From Plenodomus lindquistii (lineage: Eukaryota; Ascomycota; Dothideomycetes; Pleosporales; Leptosphaeriaceae): a stretch of 64,000 bases of DNA. The notes under the pieces were generated by a model, which saw only the letters and a list, made by a program, of their open reading frames with translations, was not told where the DNA came from and did no database searches. The translations under genes and the position numbers were made by a program. Location: NCBI GenBank assembly GCA_025504975.1, contig JANUWI010000020.1, positions 310,001 to 374,000 of the forward strand. The letters are read 5' to 3'. Positions 44,701 to 56,927 of the stretch are shown here, piece by piece (the stretch's first letter is position 1; each line of letters opens with the position of its first letter).

Positions 44701-44984
44701 GTGGTCATTTTGATGCGTCAGTGCCAGGTTAGACATGCTGGCTGGCTGTAAGGGTCCCTCTGCGTCTCTGGCGTCCCGAGGTGCGCTAGAACGTCTCCTA
44801 CTCAAGGCGTTCAGAGATGACAACAGCAAAGCGGAGTTGATTTAAGACTACGAACGAGACCGAGGGTGCTCTCGCCTGAGAAACAGGTCGAGTTGACGAA
44901 AGATATCGTCACGTACATCCCGCACGCCAAATGCGTCCTTGAGCAGACTTTGGCAGAACCATCGGATGAGATGTATTCGCATCA

Positions 44985-45586
44985 TTCGGAGGAGCCGCAT
45001 CTGGATTCGCAAGTGTGGACTGGGGTACCGCTTTCTAGGATGGGTTGCTCATTCTATTTCCGCTCCCAGAACGGCAAGATTAAGTCCCTCTTCCTCCAAC
45101 ACAAGAACCCTCGCAAAATTCACTGGACCACCCTGTATTTAAGGGTGCACGAGAAAGGTACCTTTGTGGTGAGTCTCCCGGCGCCTTTGCCGCATTTCTA
45201 ATCTTAGAAACGAGGGGGCGACGTGCAGCGAGGCATGACGTCAGTCTGCACCATCTCCTATCTGACATGAACACCCAAACGAAGAACATCTCCTCCAGAC
45301 CAGTCCACTGACCACGATCGCCCCTAAGAGGATGTCGCCAAGAAGCGCACCCGCCGCACAGTCAAGCACTAGCGTGCGATCCTCGGTGCCTCGCCACAAG
45401 CGACCCGAGACCTAGGCCGCTGGCCGCTGCGCCGCCGTCAGGGAGGGCAAGTAGAAGAAGGCCGAGGCCGAAGCTGACGTGAAGAAAAAGGCAGAGATGG
45501 CCAAGAACGCGGCTGCCGGACGGGGCCAGGCCGCAAAGGTCAGCAAAAAGGGTGCCGCAACAAAGGTGCAGGCCAGAACTCGTTAA
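44985..45586 (+). pseudogene. Ribosomal protein eL24 (RPL24) pseudogene, intron retained
   Basis: Plus-strand text FRSQNGKIKSLFLQHKNPRK, IHWTTLYLRVHEKG (about 45060-45155) matches the conserved 'FxNGKxxSLFLQRKNPRKIxWTxLYRRxHKKG' core of eL24. After a gap of about 170 bp, DVAKKRTRRTVKH, stop, RAILGAS resumes at 45331, and in another phase MAKNAAAGRGQAAKVSKKGA, ATKVQARTR ends at the TAA 45584-45586, the usual Ala/Lys-rich eL24 tail. The gap has GT/AG ends (45158 to 45328) and looks like the retained spliceosomal intron. This is therefore a DNA-level duplicate, not a processed copy. Stops and a frameshift show it is dead. The upstream frame 44866-44985 (VTYIPHAKCVLEQTLAEP) I do not recognise. 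Confidence 0.8.
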
Positions 45587-45591
45587 TTTGC

Positions 45592-45652
45592 GCTGAGCTG
45601 AGCTGAGCTGAGCTGAGCTGTGCTGTGCTGTGCTGTGCTGTACTGTGCTGTG
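45592..45652. repeat. Pentanucleotide microsatellite (GAGCT)n-(GTGCT)n
   Basis: About five to six units of GAGCT are followed directly by about six units of GTGCT (one TACTG variant). It starts six bases after the eL24 relic's stop codon. The switch of unit by one base suggests point mutation followed by local expansion. Confidence 0.85.
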
Positions 45653-47232
45653 ACAGTTTGTGTGCATTAGTCAGTTCAACTGGTTTCTCAGAACAACTCT
45701 TTGTTGTTCCTTTTGATCTTTACCTCTCAGCTGAGCTTTTCCTCCGAAATAATACGACGGGAAAAATATGGAATGAATGGAATGGCTTGATGTCTGACAT
45801 CTTTTCTGGCGCGACCTAGAGGCTATTGCCTCGCCTAGTGCTCCTGCTGTGTCGAGTGTCGAGCAGCTGTTCATGCTAATCAACTTAAGATCAGGTTATT
45901 GACGAGATTGGCAGACCGAACATAGTTTCAAATCGCCGACAGAGCCTCCTCCTTCTCCTCTTCCTAGGTGAGAGAGTCTCCAATTACTAACTGTTTATTG
46001 TTCCATTTCTTGGTGAGATGAACTCTAATCGCGGCCACAGGAGGTGCGTCCTGGCCGCAGCACATGCATGATACATTGTTGGTTCTGTGCTTCCGAGTCT
46101 TCTAGTCCAGCAATACAGTTCTTTGCAACTACGTTCACGTCCTCCTTGTTGTTCATGCTCACGGATGCAAGTGATGTGTCTAATTAACAATAAGTCACCC
46201 TTGTGGGGGATAAGATAGACAGCGACAACCAGGGTGCCCCTGCACCAAGGTCTGAACTGCATAACGTGAATGGCGTAAATGCGAGGTAAAAAGCGTAGAC
46301 CTGAGAGACCCTGTGCTTGTCGGCAAAATGAAGAGCGAGAATGGGTGCCCAGGTGCAGGGTAGCAGAGCCTAAGCGATATGGTGTAAAGGCTTGTCAGGT
46401 TGGTGTATGACTTCAGTGCGTTCGCCGCTGTAGACACACGACCAGTCAGCGAGCAGCTTGCAGCAAGGCATAGACCTAATATCTAGAGCTCCCTGTGACG
46501 CGCTGAAAGCAACGCGTGTTGGCACTATAGACAACACCGATGCTCGTACTTAGCAGTAACAGAGTCACAAATCATCTTGTCGACCCGCTGACGCTTGTTT
46601 TCTCGCTTATTAGGATCTAATCCAGGTTGGGTCGAAACTGGCGTTGGTGGTAGTGAGACGGGTATGATGGTCGTAGATGCGACCAAATAGAACTGCTGTT
46701 CTTCGCGGCCTTGGGTCTTCTGTTGGTAAAATTGTTGCTGAATGGCCCAACTGCTTGAGAGACTGCAATCGACCACTCAGCGCGAACTCAATATGGTTCC
46801 ACAACAGTTTTCTTGCTTCTAGCAATTCGCTTCTCACTGCACAGAGTAAAATTGTAGATGCTTCTCATATGGTATATGGCAGCCCCTGTAGCATTAAGTT
46901 CGCGCCAGTGCATTAAGATATTGACCACCTGTATATCGCATGTAACCACAATATGCGAGCATACACGTGCAGTTGACGGTTGCCTACTTACAATGCCATA
47001 TAGTTTGTCAAGGTAGCGAACAACGGTCGCCCCATTCCGGGCGCTCTAAGCGTACCATATGGAACTCGCCCGAAGCAGGCTTCTACTACGATCTTAGAAA
47101 AAGGAACATCAAAACTGGGTTGAGAGTAAGATTCGTCAGTGCTTGTTCCTCTTCAACACTGAAAGACGTCACCAATAGGGGCTCTGGCGATAAAGCCTGG
47201 GGGTTAGAAAGGTGGCCAATAATCATGTGGGC
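45653..47232. other. No recognisable gene
   Basis: Short frames such as 46195-46437 and 46525-46837 on the minus strand carry no domain. The latter lies downstream of, and could belong to, the unknown minus-strand relic at 47.2-48.0 kb. Confidence 0.35.
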
Positions 47233-47997
47233 CTAGGGCTGCCACAGCCGATTGAGGGTCTTGCCAGGTGGCGCAAGCGGAAGGAAGTCGTGAGAAAGGT
47301 CACAATTGAGCTTGCTCGATATCCTAGGAACTCTATTGATTGTGTTGGGGTCATCTTCACCAGCAAAAAGCAGCAGCGACTCTAGAATGCGAATGCCGAT
47401 GCTCTCGTTCCCTAGAGACGCCATAAGCCGCTGCTGCACGACACGGGTTGCATTGGGCGGCCGCGGGCCATCTCGCGCGCTCAAGAGGACCGTTTCGAGA
47501 TGATCTTGGAGCGGTGTTAGCTGCGAGCGTGCAACGTCAACGTCAACCCGGTAGGGACGCAGCGTCACGCGGTTGTCCCAGACGCTGGGCGTAAGTGAGT
47601 CGGATTGTGACGATATAGGGGACGTCAGAGGGTAAGCAGTCGATGCTGGGGCTGACTCGTAGCTTTGAGTGTGTTGGGCGAGGTTGTCAAGCGCAAAGGG
47701 CAGCGCGCACCCTCGCGGTCCAGCGGAGACGAACAATAAAGGGATTCAAAGCGGTGTGCTGCAGGCGCGGCGTTTAGTAGGCGGCAGCGCGTCGTGAGCG
47801 CCCGCGTCCGAGACGGTTGCAGTGCTGGCTGAAAGGGCTCGCTTGGCCATGTTGGTGATTGCTTGTGCTGGCAAGACGGTGTTGACTTGACGAGACAACA
47901 TCCGCTGTAGCGTAGTACCTGCTTGGGTGCCTAGCGCAGAATTTGGCAGGGCTCGAGCACGGGGTTGTGGGGTGCTAGTCTCCCACACGCGAGACAA
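47233..47997 (-). pseudogene. Unknown fungal protein with one in-frame stop
   Basis: Two minus-strand frames in the same phase (47746-47997, 83 codons; 47233-47736, 167 codons) are separated only by a TGA just after ACSTPL. Together they give about 250 residues: a Ser/Ala/Thr-rich N-terminus with a basic patch (PPTKRRACS), then a better-ordered region TLRPYRVDVDVARSQLTPLQ, DHLETVLLSA, RILESLLLFAGEDDPNTINR, VPRISSKLNCDL. The basic patch could be a nuclear signal. I recall similar uncharacterised sequences in repeat-associated fungal genes but cannot name them. The TGA may be a mutation or lie in a short intron. Confidence 0.4.
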
Positions 47998-50900
47998 GAT
48001 GATCCTGCTGACTACGGCGCGCTAGCCAGGTATGGCCTGTAGCGCGGGGCAGCTGCATAAGCGCCGAACCTCTGACTGTGCAGAGGTCGTGGGTTCGGCA
48101 GTTAATTAGCTATAGCACTGCGCATGGGCAACAATACAGCTTGTTCAGCACTTCAGACCCATTTTTAGTACTGTTTTGAAGGCTTTCGCCGTCCGTTTTC
48201 ATACTAAAAACCTTCACGCTAGGCACCCGAGCAGGGGGGAAGGGTGTATTAACTGTTGTAAAGCTAAAACTTTAAAGCCTACTAGTACAAGAGGAACAGG
48301 AATAGTGTACTTCTGAGAAAAGCTCCTCTAATTAGACTAGGTGTAGATGAAAGCGGATTGCTGATTACTAGTAGCTTGTTTACAATGGCAGTCTTGTTTC
48401 TACATGACAAATATCATGACACGATAGATAATTTGGAGGCTGCATTTACCACGACGCAGGGAATTTCGCATCTACCCCGTGCTCTTGTAATCAGTGTGCG
48501 GGCGCTATCATCTGTAGCGCTGCCTAGCAAGGCAAATAGCTAATTGGCTAAGCATGTGCTACCGAATGGTAGTGTGGGTAGTAACGCGCTATGACCCTAC
48601 CGGTAAACCGGCATGGGCCGAACCTACTTCAGACGACATTTCTCTCCCCTCTCTTCACCTTACAGTCAAGCCCCGCGCAGGACTCCATCTCCTCTGGCCC
48701 CTAACGCATCCAGCCAGTGCTGCACAGCCTTGCGCTCCTCGTACTTCAAGCATAGACGTGGTTGCCACGACTTGCTCCCACCCACCCAAGTAAGTTCCTC
48801 TGCAGCTTTCTCGCCAATACTTGTCTCTTTGTTCGCGCGCATCTATATCACGTGTTGGAATGCGTGGTCACAGGTGCCCAGGTGGGCTCTAAGCCGATGC
48901 ATTAATTGACGTTGCATCTATACAGTAACAACACACTGTTGCAAAAAGCTCGAGCCAACTATTCACAGGTATCTTGTTGCTAGATGGTGTTAAGGGGGCA
49001 TGCGGCTGGCAAAATTACCCGCACCGGGAACTAGGTAGCTCTTCCCACCAAAACGCTCACCGAAACCTCGACCACGCTACTTGCCTAGAACCTTTTCAGC
49101 ATCTTCCAATACGCACAGGAAATCTCACTAACTACGCAGAAGAATTCAAAAAAAACATCCAGGAATGATAAAGTCATGAACGATTCAGGGAGTGGTGTTA
49201 ATGCTGTCAATTTGCGGTGCTGGGAATATTACCAGCCGCAAGAGGGGGACAGCATGCAAAGCAGCCGCGCGTGGTATCATCACCAGAAAGCACTCCCTTG
49301 GTTGTCCTTCGACCGATTCGCAGACTACCGCGCCCCGTAGAGCCTTGATCGTATCGTGTATACACAGTCCACGGAAGTGACGTGCACACTACGTAAGTCT
49401 ATTCAGAGAAGAAACATCTCGCAGCAACTGCTCTGCATCTACGTCGCCCAGGCCTTGCCAGGTTGATAATGTCAAACACCATGCGCTGTATTACCGCTTA
49501 ATTTGTGCGGAGGTGACTCGCAGCAAATTCCTGTTTATCATGTTCCACGCTACTGATCGAAAAATGGAAGATCGCACGTCCGATCTCTCGCTGGCCGGCC
49601 GCCAGTTTATTACGCGCACAGTCTAATCCTTAACACTAAAGGCTCGCCGCCACGTATCTCGCCTAGCGTGGCTTCGTTGGATCTTGATCGTGTCGAGACA
49701 CCAAATCACCACCTCTGTCGCCTTCTTCTCTACAGCCTATTCTCGTGCAGTTTCATCGCTCTCGTGTCCCTCTGTCTGTCCATCAACTCGCATGCGTGCA
49801 GTGTACAGTGCAGCTCCCATCCTATGTAAAGACCAGTCACCCGTCGTGGCTAGCGTGTATCATCAATGCGGTCGGCGAGGGTTCTCGAACTCGAAATTTG
49901 CCTTGTCCACCTGCTTCAGCCTCACCTGCCGCCTGCAAAAACCCACTTGCTACTTCTTCGCTACCTAGGCGGAGTTCCCACTTGTCCGCTCACGCAAACC
50001 ATAATGTAGGTCTCTCCGCCACCAATGGACTGCTTGGGGATATTGCCTGAGTGTGCCGCTTACCAGGTTTACAGCCGTCGCGACGGCAGGAACAGACGAC
50101 GACACCAAGATGACGGCCATAAACACAGGAATGTTGTCCCCACCACCATGCAAGTTGCACAAAAAACTTGTCATACCGCATGTAGCACTCGCTGACCGCT
50201 GCATCCAGCGACCCTCCCCCTCACCCTCGCCCGCACCACCGTAGCAGTAATAACCCGCCTCCTAATTCAAACCTCCTTGTTCGCCCTACGCAACACAAAG
50301 GTAATATCCTCTATCGACCTCTCGAACGCCTACAACAGCATATGCAGCTACTCCGACCCGCTCGTCCCTCTCCTCGTCTGCCTTTCGAATTAGGCAGGCC
50401 CTGTATAAGGTTCCTTCGCCAGACTTTTACTCCTCGACAGCCACGGCAATAAACAGCGACGTATGGATAGTTCGGAAATAAATGTAGCAGAGTTGATGGT
50501 CACGAGGCGCGAGTTCCTGAACGGGTTAGCGCCAGAGGAAAATAAGAGTAGTTAGGTTAGAGGGAGGGGCAGGGAGTGTGTGCGACATGTGGCGTTATGA
50601 GGTTTTGGACGGGGTGTATACTGGTAAGTGTCATCGCGACTTGCATGTTGTTGAGACAGCATTCGTTTACTTAGATGATGTTTAGTCCGAAGTATCTGTA
50701 TGCTATATCTTGGGGGATGGCCATGCATTTAGGGATCACGGTGGGGGCGGGTAGGGTGATTCTGGGGGTTGGAGGATGGTCATGGTGATGAGAGGAGATG
50801 GATGGATGTCTAGATGGATTGGGTGGTGTTTTATTGTATGGTGTGTTCTATTTAAATGTCACATTCATTTTTTTGATTATGGCTGCGCTCTTCCTTGTGT

Positions 50901-51355
50901 GTTTTGCTCGCAGCACGGAGTTTACATGAGAGCGGTAACGCTAGAGAGCCACAGCATTGTGTTTTGTATCGTACATTGTTCTTTCGACTTTTCGCAGACC
51001 CTGTCCCGCAGCTCAATGAGCTTTATTACTCTATGAAGAGTACCTAACCAGCGAACCGCCCTCAAGGAGAACTGGTCATTGATCTCATCCAAACTAATTT
51101 ATCCTACCCGAATCGCCTTCACAGCCCAGGAGAGTCATGAGAAGACTAGGGATCAACCATTTTTGCGTTCCATCACCACCCCTATGACAGATCCGATCCC
51201 AGCGCTGGACAAACATCGTTCCGTATATAAGTCTAGTATCGCAGCGACTTGAACAGCCCGTAACCTAAAGAGCACGACACGCTGGCTCTGACCGCTCTTG
51301 ATGACAACTCCGTGTCGACACGTTACCATGGCCTGAGATCGTGCAGGTCCACGTA
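47998..51355. other. Large stretch without a recognisable gene
   Basis: Many short frames on both strands, none with a domain. A tRNA-like string lies at about 48025-48110 (see rejected items). Bases 48180-48370 are AT-leaning. Minus-strand 49965-50204 contains a possible membrane segment (FMAVILVSSSVPAVATAVNL). G/T-rich runs occur at 50720-50830. I see no intact gene. Confidence 0.4.
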
Positions 51356-51750
51356 TCATATATCAAGTCGCACCATGTTCTGTTCGATAATCTGATTGAC
51401 TTCGTTAATGTTGACATCGTCGGGGATCCAGTTGCGCGGATCGTCTGCTGCGTTCGTATGGCCGTGGATGCAGTCGTTGGTATGCTGTACGTCACTGGAG
51501 TAGGGAACGGGGCAGACCCAGCAGAAGTTGTGCTCGCATTTTCGGCCTCGAAACGTTCGTCAGCTACCTCAATATTGGGACGTATAGGGTCGCAAAACTT
51601 ACAAACCATGTGGTCGCAGCCACCCATCTTCTCGATGTTGAGACCGCATTCTGGACAAGGCTTTACCCCAAGGCTCTTGAGGGTCGCCGTAGATGCCTGC
51701 TCCTCCCGCTCCTTTATCTCCGCACAGTATTCAAATTGTCTATTCCGACT
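51356..51750 (-). pseudogene. RBR-type E3 ubiquitin ligase, C-terminal (RING2) part
   Basis: Reading minus: QFEYCAEIKEREEQASTATL, KSLGVKPCPECGLNIEKMGG, CDHMVCKFC, then after an intron or insertion of about 60 bp EHNFCWVCPVPYSSDVQHTN, DCIHGHTN to a TGA at 51356-51358. This is the RING2/Rcat signature of RING-between-RING ligases (CPxCxxxIEKxGGCxHMxC..FCWxC). In this family the Cys of GGC receives ubiquitin, and it is present. Earlier RING1 and IBR cysteines cannot be followed upstream: frames at 51750-52150 are broken. I therefore call it a 3' relic. The alternative is a complete gene with several small exons that I failed to resolve. Confidence 0.65.
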
Positions 51751-53506
51751 TCAGACAGGCGGCATGCGAGCTCGACCGTCAACTCGTTGGCCGCCTTTCA
51801 ACGCGCAGATCACCCTGTGCTTGCCAATGTTGAACCTTACAAGCCTCACAGGTCTAATATCTTTAGCATGAGTATCAAACAACAGCGATCACTTTGCCGG
51901 CCGTGGCGAATCTTGGCCGACAACCCTGTCCCCCGGCCGCCATTCTTCTGCACAATACGTGGTGCCAGCCAGAGGCCAGCGAGCCACACTATTCTTTCAA
52001 GAACAATAATGTTCTCGAACAGGAGAAGCAAAAGTAGGCTCCCGTCCAAGCTCGCTGACATCGAGGTCTTCTTCGGCAATACAAGCGAGGAGGTTGAGTC
52101 TGACGGTTATGTTAAAATGAGTCAAAGGCCTCCCGAAGAAGGGGAGCTCTAGGAGTGTTTGGTAGGCTCAAGACTTCATGCGGCTATAGCCGTCTTTGCT
52201 GCCACGGCACACAGCAATCGGGGCTGACGTCTTGTAGACGTGCTGACTGAACCTGAGACCAGAATCTTGATCAGGAAGAGATCAGTCATCGATGACCTTC
52301 ATTGAAACGGCACAGGTAGAATCGTGAAATCGCTACGTAAACGAACGATTACTGCCATAAACACCAAGCGAACTTGGACTTAAAGAGCACTACTTGTCAA
52401 TTCAATAGTTGAATGGTTGTACACGCGTGAATACCTGGGCAACGTACTATCTCCTCCAGAAATAAGGCCTGCTTCAAGTATGAGGCCAAGCCCTTCACTC
52501 AATAACCCTGGTTCGAGTATCGGAGTTTCGACGAAGTAGGATCTCCACGCGGAACAGACCTTCTCACGGCAGAATGAGAGGCCCGCATTGAAAGAATTGG
52601 ACGCCTGAAGACTGCCTTCATCAGATCATTAGAGCCTTGCCACCTCGACGCCGATCACAAAATATGCCTCGAACCCGGCGCGTCGATTGACCTCAAAGCC
52701 GCAGTATTGTCTACAATGTACAGCGGTACCCTAAGGCGCTTGACAATTGCAAATCAAACAAGTTCTTAGAAGCAATGAATCGAGGTGGACACGAATACAT
52801 GGCAGCATAACGCGACAGCAAAGGGAAAGCTTCTTGAAGTACACAGCTTGCGCAAATGCCTATAGGCCCAAGGGTACTAGGATGTTATAGGGCGCTTCGC
52901 AGTTGATGAGCTGCATCTGTCATAACGGCGCAATCACAAGTGTGCGCCCCAGGTATCACGGACATGGTGTTGAGACTTACAGTTTGCTCTGTTCCATCCA
53001 TACGCTGGGGTACTCTCCATATTTAGAACCATTGCGGCTGGTGACGGGGACGGTCTTGGTTCGTTTTGGCATTTGATTACAAAGAGGAGATCATACCGGT
53101 AGTAAGTGTCTCAAAACACGAACTACTGGCCTTTCCAGCGAGGAGAAATGCGTCACGGTTGGTGACAGCAGGGACTTCACAGATGGCAATCACAATTTAC
53201 CTGGTGGCATTGAGAAGGCTTCACTTTAAGAAACGTATGCAAAAGAAGGCACGAGGCAAAAAGAGTTAAATGGTTCCAATGAGGTAGAGTGTTTGACGTG
53301 ACGGTTTCTGAGCACATTATAGGAGACTAGCTTGCATCTTTCTAGCGAAACAAAGTACCACATACTCCGAGTAGATCTTGACACAGTTCAGTCCCCTGTC
53401 CTCTGCTCTTCATCCCTCGTGTTCAAAACCTTCTCAAGCTCATCCAAAATGCGCACTGTCGCGTTAGACGACTTCTTGTAAGCCTTTTCTTTTGACTACT
53501 GCTCGC
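51751..53506. other. No recognisable gene
   Basis: 51846-52079 minus and 51610-52152 plus are probably shadows of the RBR relic. Around 52550-52750 a plus-strand phase has coding-like text (KTAFIRSLEPCHLDADHKIC) broken by stops. The frame 53066-53269 (67 codons, basic C-terminus) is unrecognised. Confidence 0.35.
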
Positions 53507-54211
53507 CTATGTTCGCACGCTCTTCTTCCGTCTTCCTTGGGGCACGAATGCCTTCCTCCAGGATAAGCTTTGCACTGCTAAGCTCTTTCTGTCACTGTCA
53601 CATTGGAGCAACAGTTCCCTATGCTCTTCATGGATCGCCTCAAGATATGCATTCCTTAACTTTAGGGTCTTTATCTTTATTTCAAGGGATGCGATGCGCT
53701 TTTCAGCCTTGATATTTGCACGTTCGACGGCTGTTTTGTCTTTAAGTTTAGACTTGAGCATTGCGTTCTCTATAGTGAGTCGTTCGCCTTGCTAACAATC
53801 GCGGCGTACCATTAATAAAATCTCAGAAGTCTGTCCACCATGTTAGTATCTTGGAAGCGAGAAGACTAAACGGGTATTACAGTTGCACGCTGTTCAGCTA
53901 AAAGGAGTCTTAGCATCATATATCACTTCAAATGAATGTGAAGCTTACGTGGAATCTCACTGTCACCAGACTCTCCGTCGCTAACAACAACAGCGGCTAC
54001 TTCTGGACGTTGACTCACTGGCAGTGTTAGCATTGCAAGGAGCCTCACTCTGATTGTTCTGCGTACTCGCGTTGCGTCGTGACGGTTCGATGATGGCCGG
54101 AGCGCTCAGGCGCTGGCTTTCAAGGAAATCATGAGCCATTTCGTCCCTGTCCCTCCTGGTGGTGGTGATGCGTTGCTTGCGAGACTTGCCGCTAGATTGA
54201 GCTCGCGCCAC
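53507..54211 (-). CDS. Small coiled-coil protein, four exons
   Basis: Exons on the minus strand can be placed at 54067-54211, 53949-54017, 53881-53897 and 53507-53791. Donors are GTACGC, GTAAGC, GTAATA; acceptors CCAG, TTTTAG, GTTAG; branch-like GCTAAC or ACTAAC lies before the first and third acceptors. The lengths sum to 516 nt, so the frame is kept and encodes 171 residues. The N-terminus is basic (GKSRKQRITTTRRDRDEMAH), the middle acidic (VVVSDGESGDSEIP), and the C-terminal 85 residues form a heptad-rich coiled coil (LKSKLKDKTAVERANIKAEK, RIASLEIKIKTLKLRNAYLE) ending in a basic tail. I know no family. It resembles tail parts of fungal transposase-like or scaffold proteins but lacks any catalytic domain. 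Exon 3 is only 17 nt. Confidence 0.55.
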
Positions 54212-54688
54212 TGGATACTGTGCTATAGTTCAACTGTTCTGTGGCTGTTCGTATGATAGTGCATTTACTTTGGCGTATGGTCGTGGGCCTGGGTGGATAT
54301 CCTGTATGATCGGGGCGTAGGGACCGATCTCAGAATGAGTGTGGTAGGCAGCGGGGATCTGACGGGGGGGTGACAAACGGCGAAGCTCCACGCTCTGACC
54401 ACTGCTTATTTCCTGTCACAGCAAACTGGTGGGTGAGAGAACTTCGGGCGACATGATCCGCGCTGCACTCCAGATCCAGGCGCATCTTCAGCATAATCGC
54501 TCACCCAAGCGCTAAATTCGGTATTTTTCCGGTATTCTGGTGTAAACTGCCTATCGTGCTCTTACTCTCGATGTCGCCGCAGCTGCTGTTGGCACGTTAG
54601 GTGCCCGTACGTCGGCTCACCGACACCATATACCACGGTATTGTAATTATTATCGCTGCAAGCATCTGACAGTCCAACGTCGCTTTCT
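54212..54688. other. No recognisable gene
   Basis: This is the promoter side of the coiled-coil gene and the left flank of the Ty3/gypsy remnant. I could not identify a long terminal repeat. Confidence 0.35.
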
Positions 54689-56150
54689 TTGCGCCTAACT
54701 GTTCTTTCCTATCCAAGAAACCCGAACAGTCGCCCACACACTCTCCCAGCTCAACATCTACAACGCCGTACACTGATCCCTGGGCCAGTCACCCTGGCAG
54801 TCGCTGTCCCAAATCGACCTTACCCACGCCGCCTCGATGACTCAAGATACGCTAAACAAGCGCAGCTCGACCAAGCCAACACCTTCGTGCAGCTAAGCAG
54901 TAACTCCGCCTCCGCGGGCAGGCCTGACATGAACGCGTTCAGGGAACTCAAGATCCGCTTCACTGAAGCCCCAGTCCTTACTCCGACCTTGACCCGCGTT
55001 AGTTGAGTCGAACGGTTCCAACCCTGTACTCTCTGCAGGGGCGTCTCAGTGGCGCCATGTTGTACTCAAGCCGATAACTTTCCTGTCGTAGAAGCCTACA
55101 TCTGCCGTGACCAGGTCTACTACGCAGAACTCCTCGCCGCCATTGTTCGTGCGTTCGAAGAATGGCGGCTGGAGCTTGCTGGCACTCCGCACTCGATCAC
55201 AATTTTGTCCGACCATCAAGCTCTACATCATCTCATAGCGAACAAGAGACTCAATCGCCGCCCGGCCCGTTGGGCGACTCTCTCATCTGAGTTGAGCTTC
55301 AAGATCACTTGCCGCCCCGCCGCACAAGGTACCGAGCTAAATACCCTCGCATACCGGCCGGGCGGCAAGGACGACTGATGCTAGTACCAAGTGCGGATAC
55401 TCCTCAAGTCTTTCCAATTCGGCGACGAACCCAGACCGCACCACGATGGCACGATTCCGCTCGGATCTAAACGTGAGAACGATACCAGACGGACCGCTAT
55501 ACACTACGTACGGGTTGCCCTGCGTGAGTACGAGGGGGACGTTGAAGCTTTGGCTGCGATGGTCTGTCAATTGGGTGAACTGTCAAACCATAATGAGGAA
55601 ACTTTTGAATCACTGCTTGTGGCGCAGACTCGTTCATTGACAGGGCGGGAGGAGACTTCGAACACCCTAACCCCAACACCGGACGATGGCCTGTCACCTG
55701 ACGAAGAGCGCCTTCCAGAACCTCACCGTGATTACAAAAATCCGCCTCCGATCGCGGAGGATAAGGCAATTGGCTTCATTATGTTGATTCTAGACCTCGC
55801 AATGGAGACGTGCGCCGGGTAGCAGAGGAAGACATCTTGTAGATTGTCGGGAAAGCATACAACAATGAGAAACGTCACTGAGAGCATGAGAGCCAATGAA
55901 CGCGGATGCCGACGCGTACCGTGGGGTATGACTGAACACGGATTGCGGTCGGGGCTTAAGGACTGCGAAGTCACGAACAGCACAGCCCAAGTCAAGAAGA
56001 AGCTCTGCGTAGCGCCCGCAGCGCGCTAGACCGTTGTTAATTACATCCACACCTCGTTGATGGGCGAACACACATGTACGCACGTCACACACATCAAAGT
56101 CAGCTTCTGGTACTACTGGCCTGGACTGACAGCGGACAGAAAAGAGGAAA
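54689..56150 (+). mobile_element. Ty3/gypsy retrotransposon pol remnant
   Basis: Three separated pieces of gypsy pol are in order. The end of reverse transcriptase, NAFRELKIRFTEAPVLTPTL, is at about 54930-54990. RNase H follows at about 55080-55380 (YYAELLAAIVRAFEEWRLEL, ITILSDHQALHHLIANKRLN, RRPARWATLSSELSFKITCR); the Glu and the DH pair typical of chromoviral RNase H remain. An integrase zinc-binding motif piece, KVSFWYYWPGLTADRKE, is at about 56095-56150. Stops and frameshifts interrupt all of it. Frame 55391-55822 between them (143 codons) should be the RNase H-integrase tether but is not well conserved. No gag, protease or LTRs were seen, so this is an old fragment. Confidence 0.75.
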
Positions 56151-56927
56151 ATCCGATACCTTCAATTAAGCGGCCCCTCGGGAGGTCTGGACTCAAGGAA
56201 TCCAAAACCTCGGAGAGATTGCGGGAGGGGTCAATGAATTTGCAGTTGACTCGAACAAGGCCAGGGCGGTACGAATCCTCAACGCCCTTACCCCGAAGGG
56301 AAAGAGATTATCGCGCTCGGGTGTTGATTGCAAATGCTGATGACAGATCTGGACCGTGACTTGCTGGTTGCGAAGCGCAAAGGTGTTTCCGAGCTCCAAG
56401 ACGGAGGATGACGATTTCTCCAAAATAGCTCTAGTAGTGCCGGGACTTCTCCAAGTCACATCTAGAAGGCGATTGCTCCTCCAGCTTCCCCTCTACTGGA
56501 CGAGCGCACTCAGAGATGATGCTATGGCGATTCTGAAAAGGAATCCGCCACACTAGAACGATTCCAATACCTGCATCTCGCCCGCCACAGTCCCCGCCTA
56601 TTGTGACGCGAGGGAGATCGGTCGCCTCTAAACGTGCGTAACGTCTGGCGCCCATTGTCTCCACTTGAAAGATAGAAGAAAATTCAGCACCTTCTATATG
56701 TTCACCACTCTTGTGTGCAAGCCCTATTGGGCTATAAGCAGCTCTAAGAGTCAGAATCTACTCGACATGAGTACACCATCCACGATACAGCAATGCGTCA
56801 CTCACGTCCAGGCAACAACCACTCTTTGTTGCATACAATGATGTCGTTCTCTAGGCCGTTCAACACTCCCTCTGCAGTCAGGCAAAGCTCTTATCGTACC
56901 TAAAATTCAACTCGGCGCCTGCTCCAC
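56151..56927. other. No recognisable gene
   Basis: Short frames only. This may be the eroded 3' end of the Ty3/gypsy element. Confidence 0.35.

Noticed and set aside
48025..48110. tRNA-like string with CCTCTGACTGTGCAGAGG hairpin and GTGGGTTCGG
   Set aside because: It resembles an anticodon/T-arm region, but the A and B boxes are imperfect and no full acceptor stem or T stem can be drawn. It may be a tRNA or SINE relic; not called as a gene.
47998..51355. Several open frames of 60-101 codons
   Set aside because: None has a recognisable domain or splice context, and overlapping frames on both strands suggest chance ORFs.
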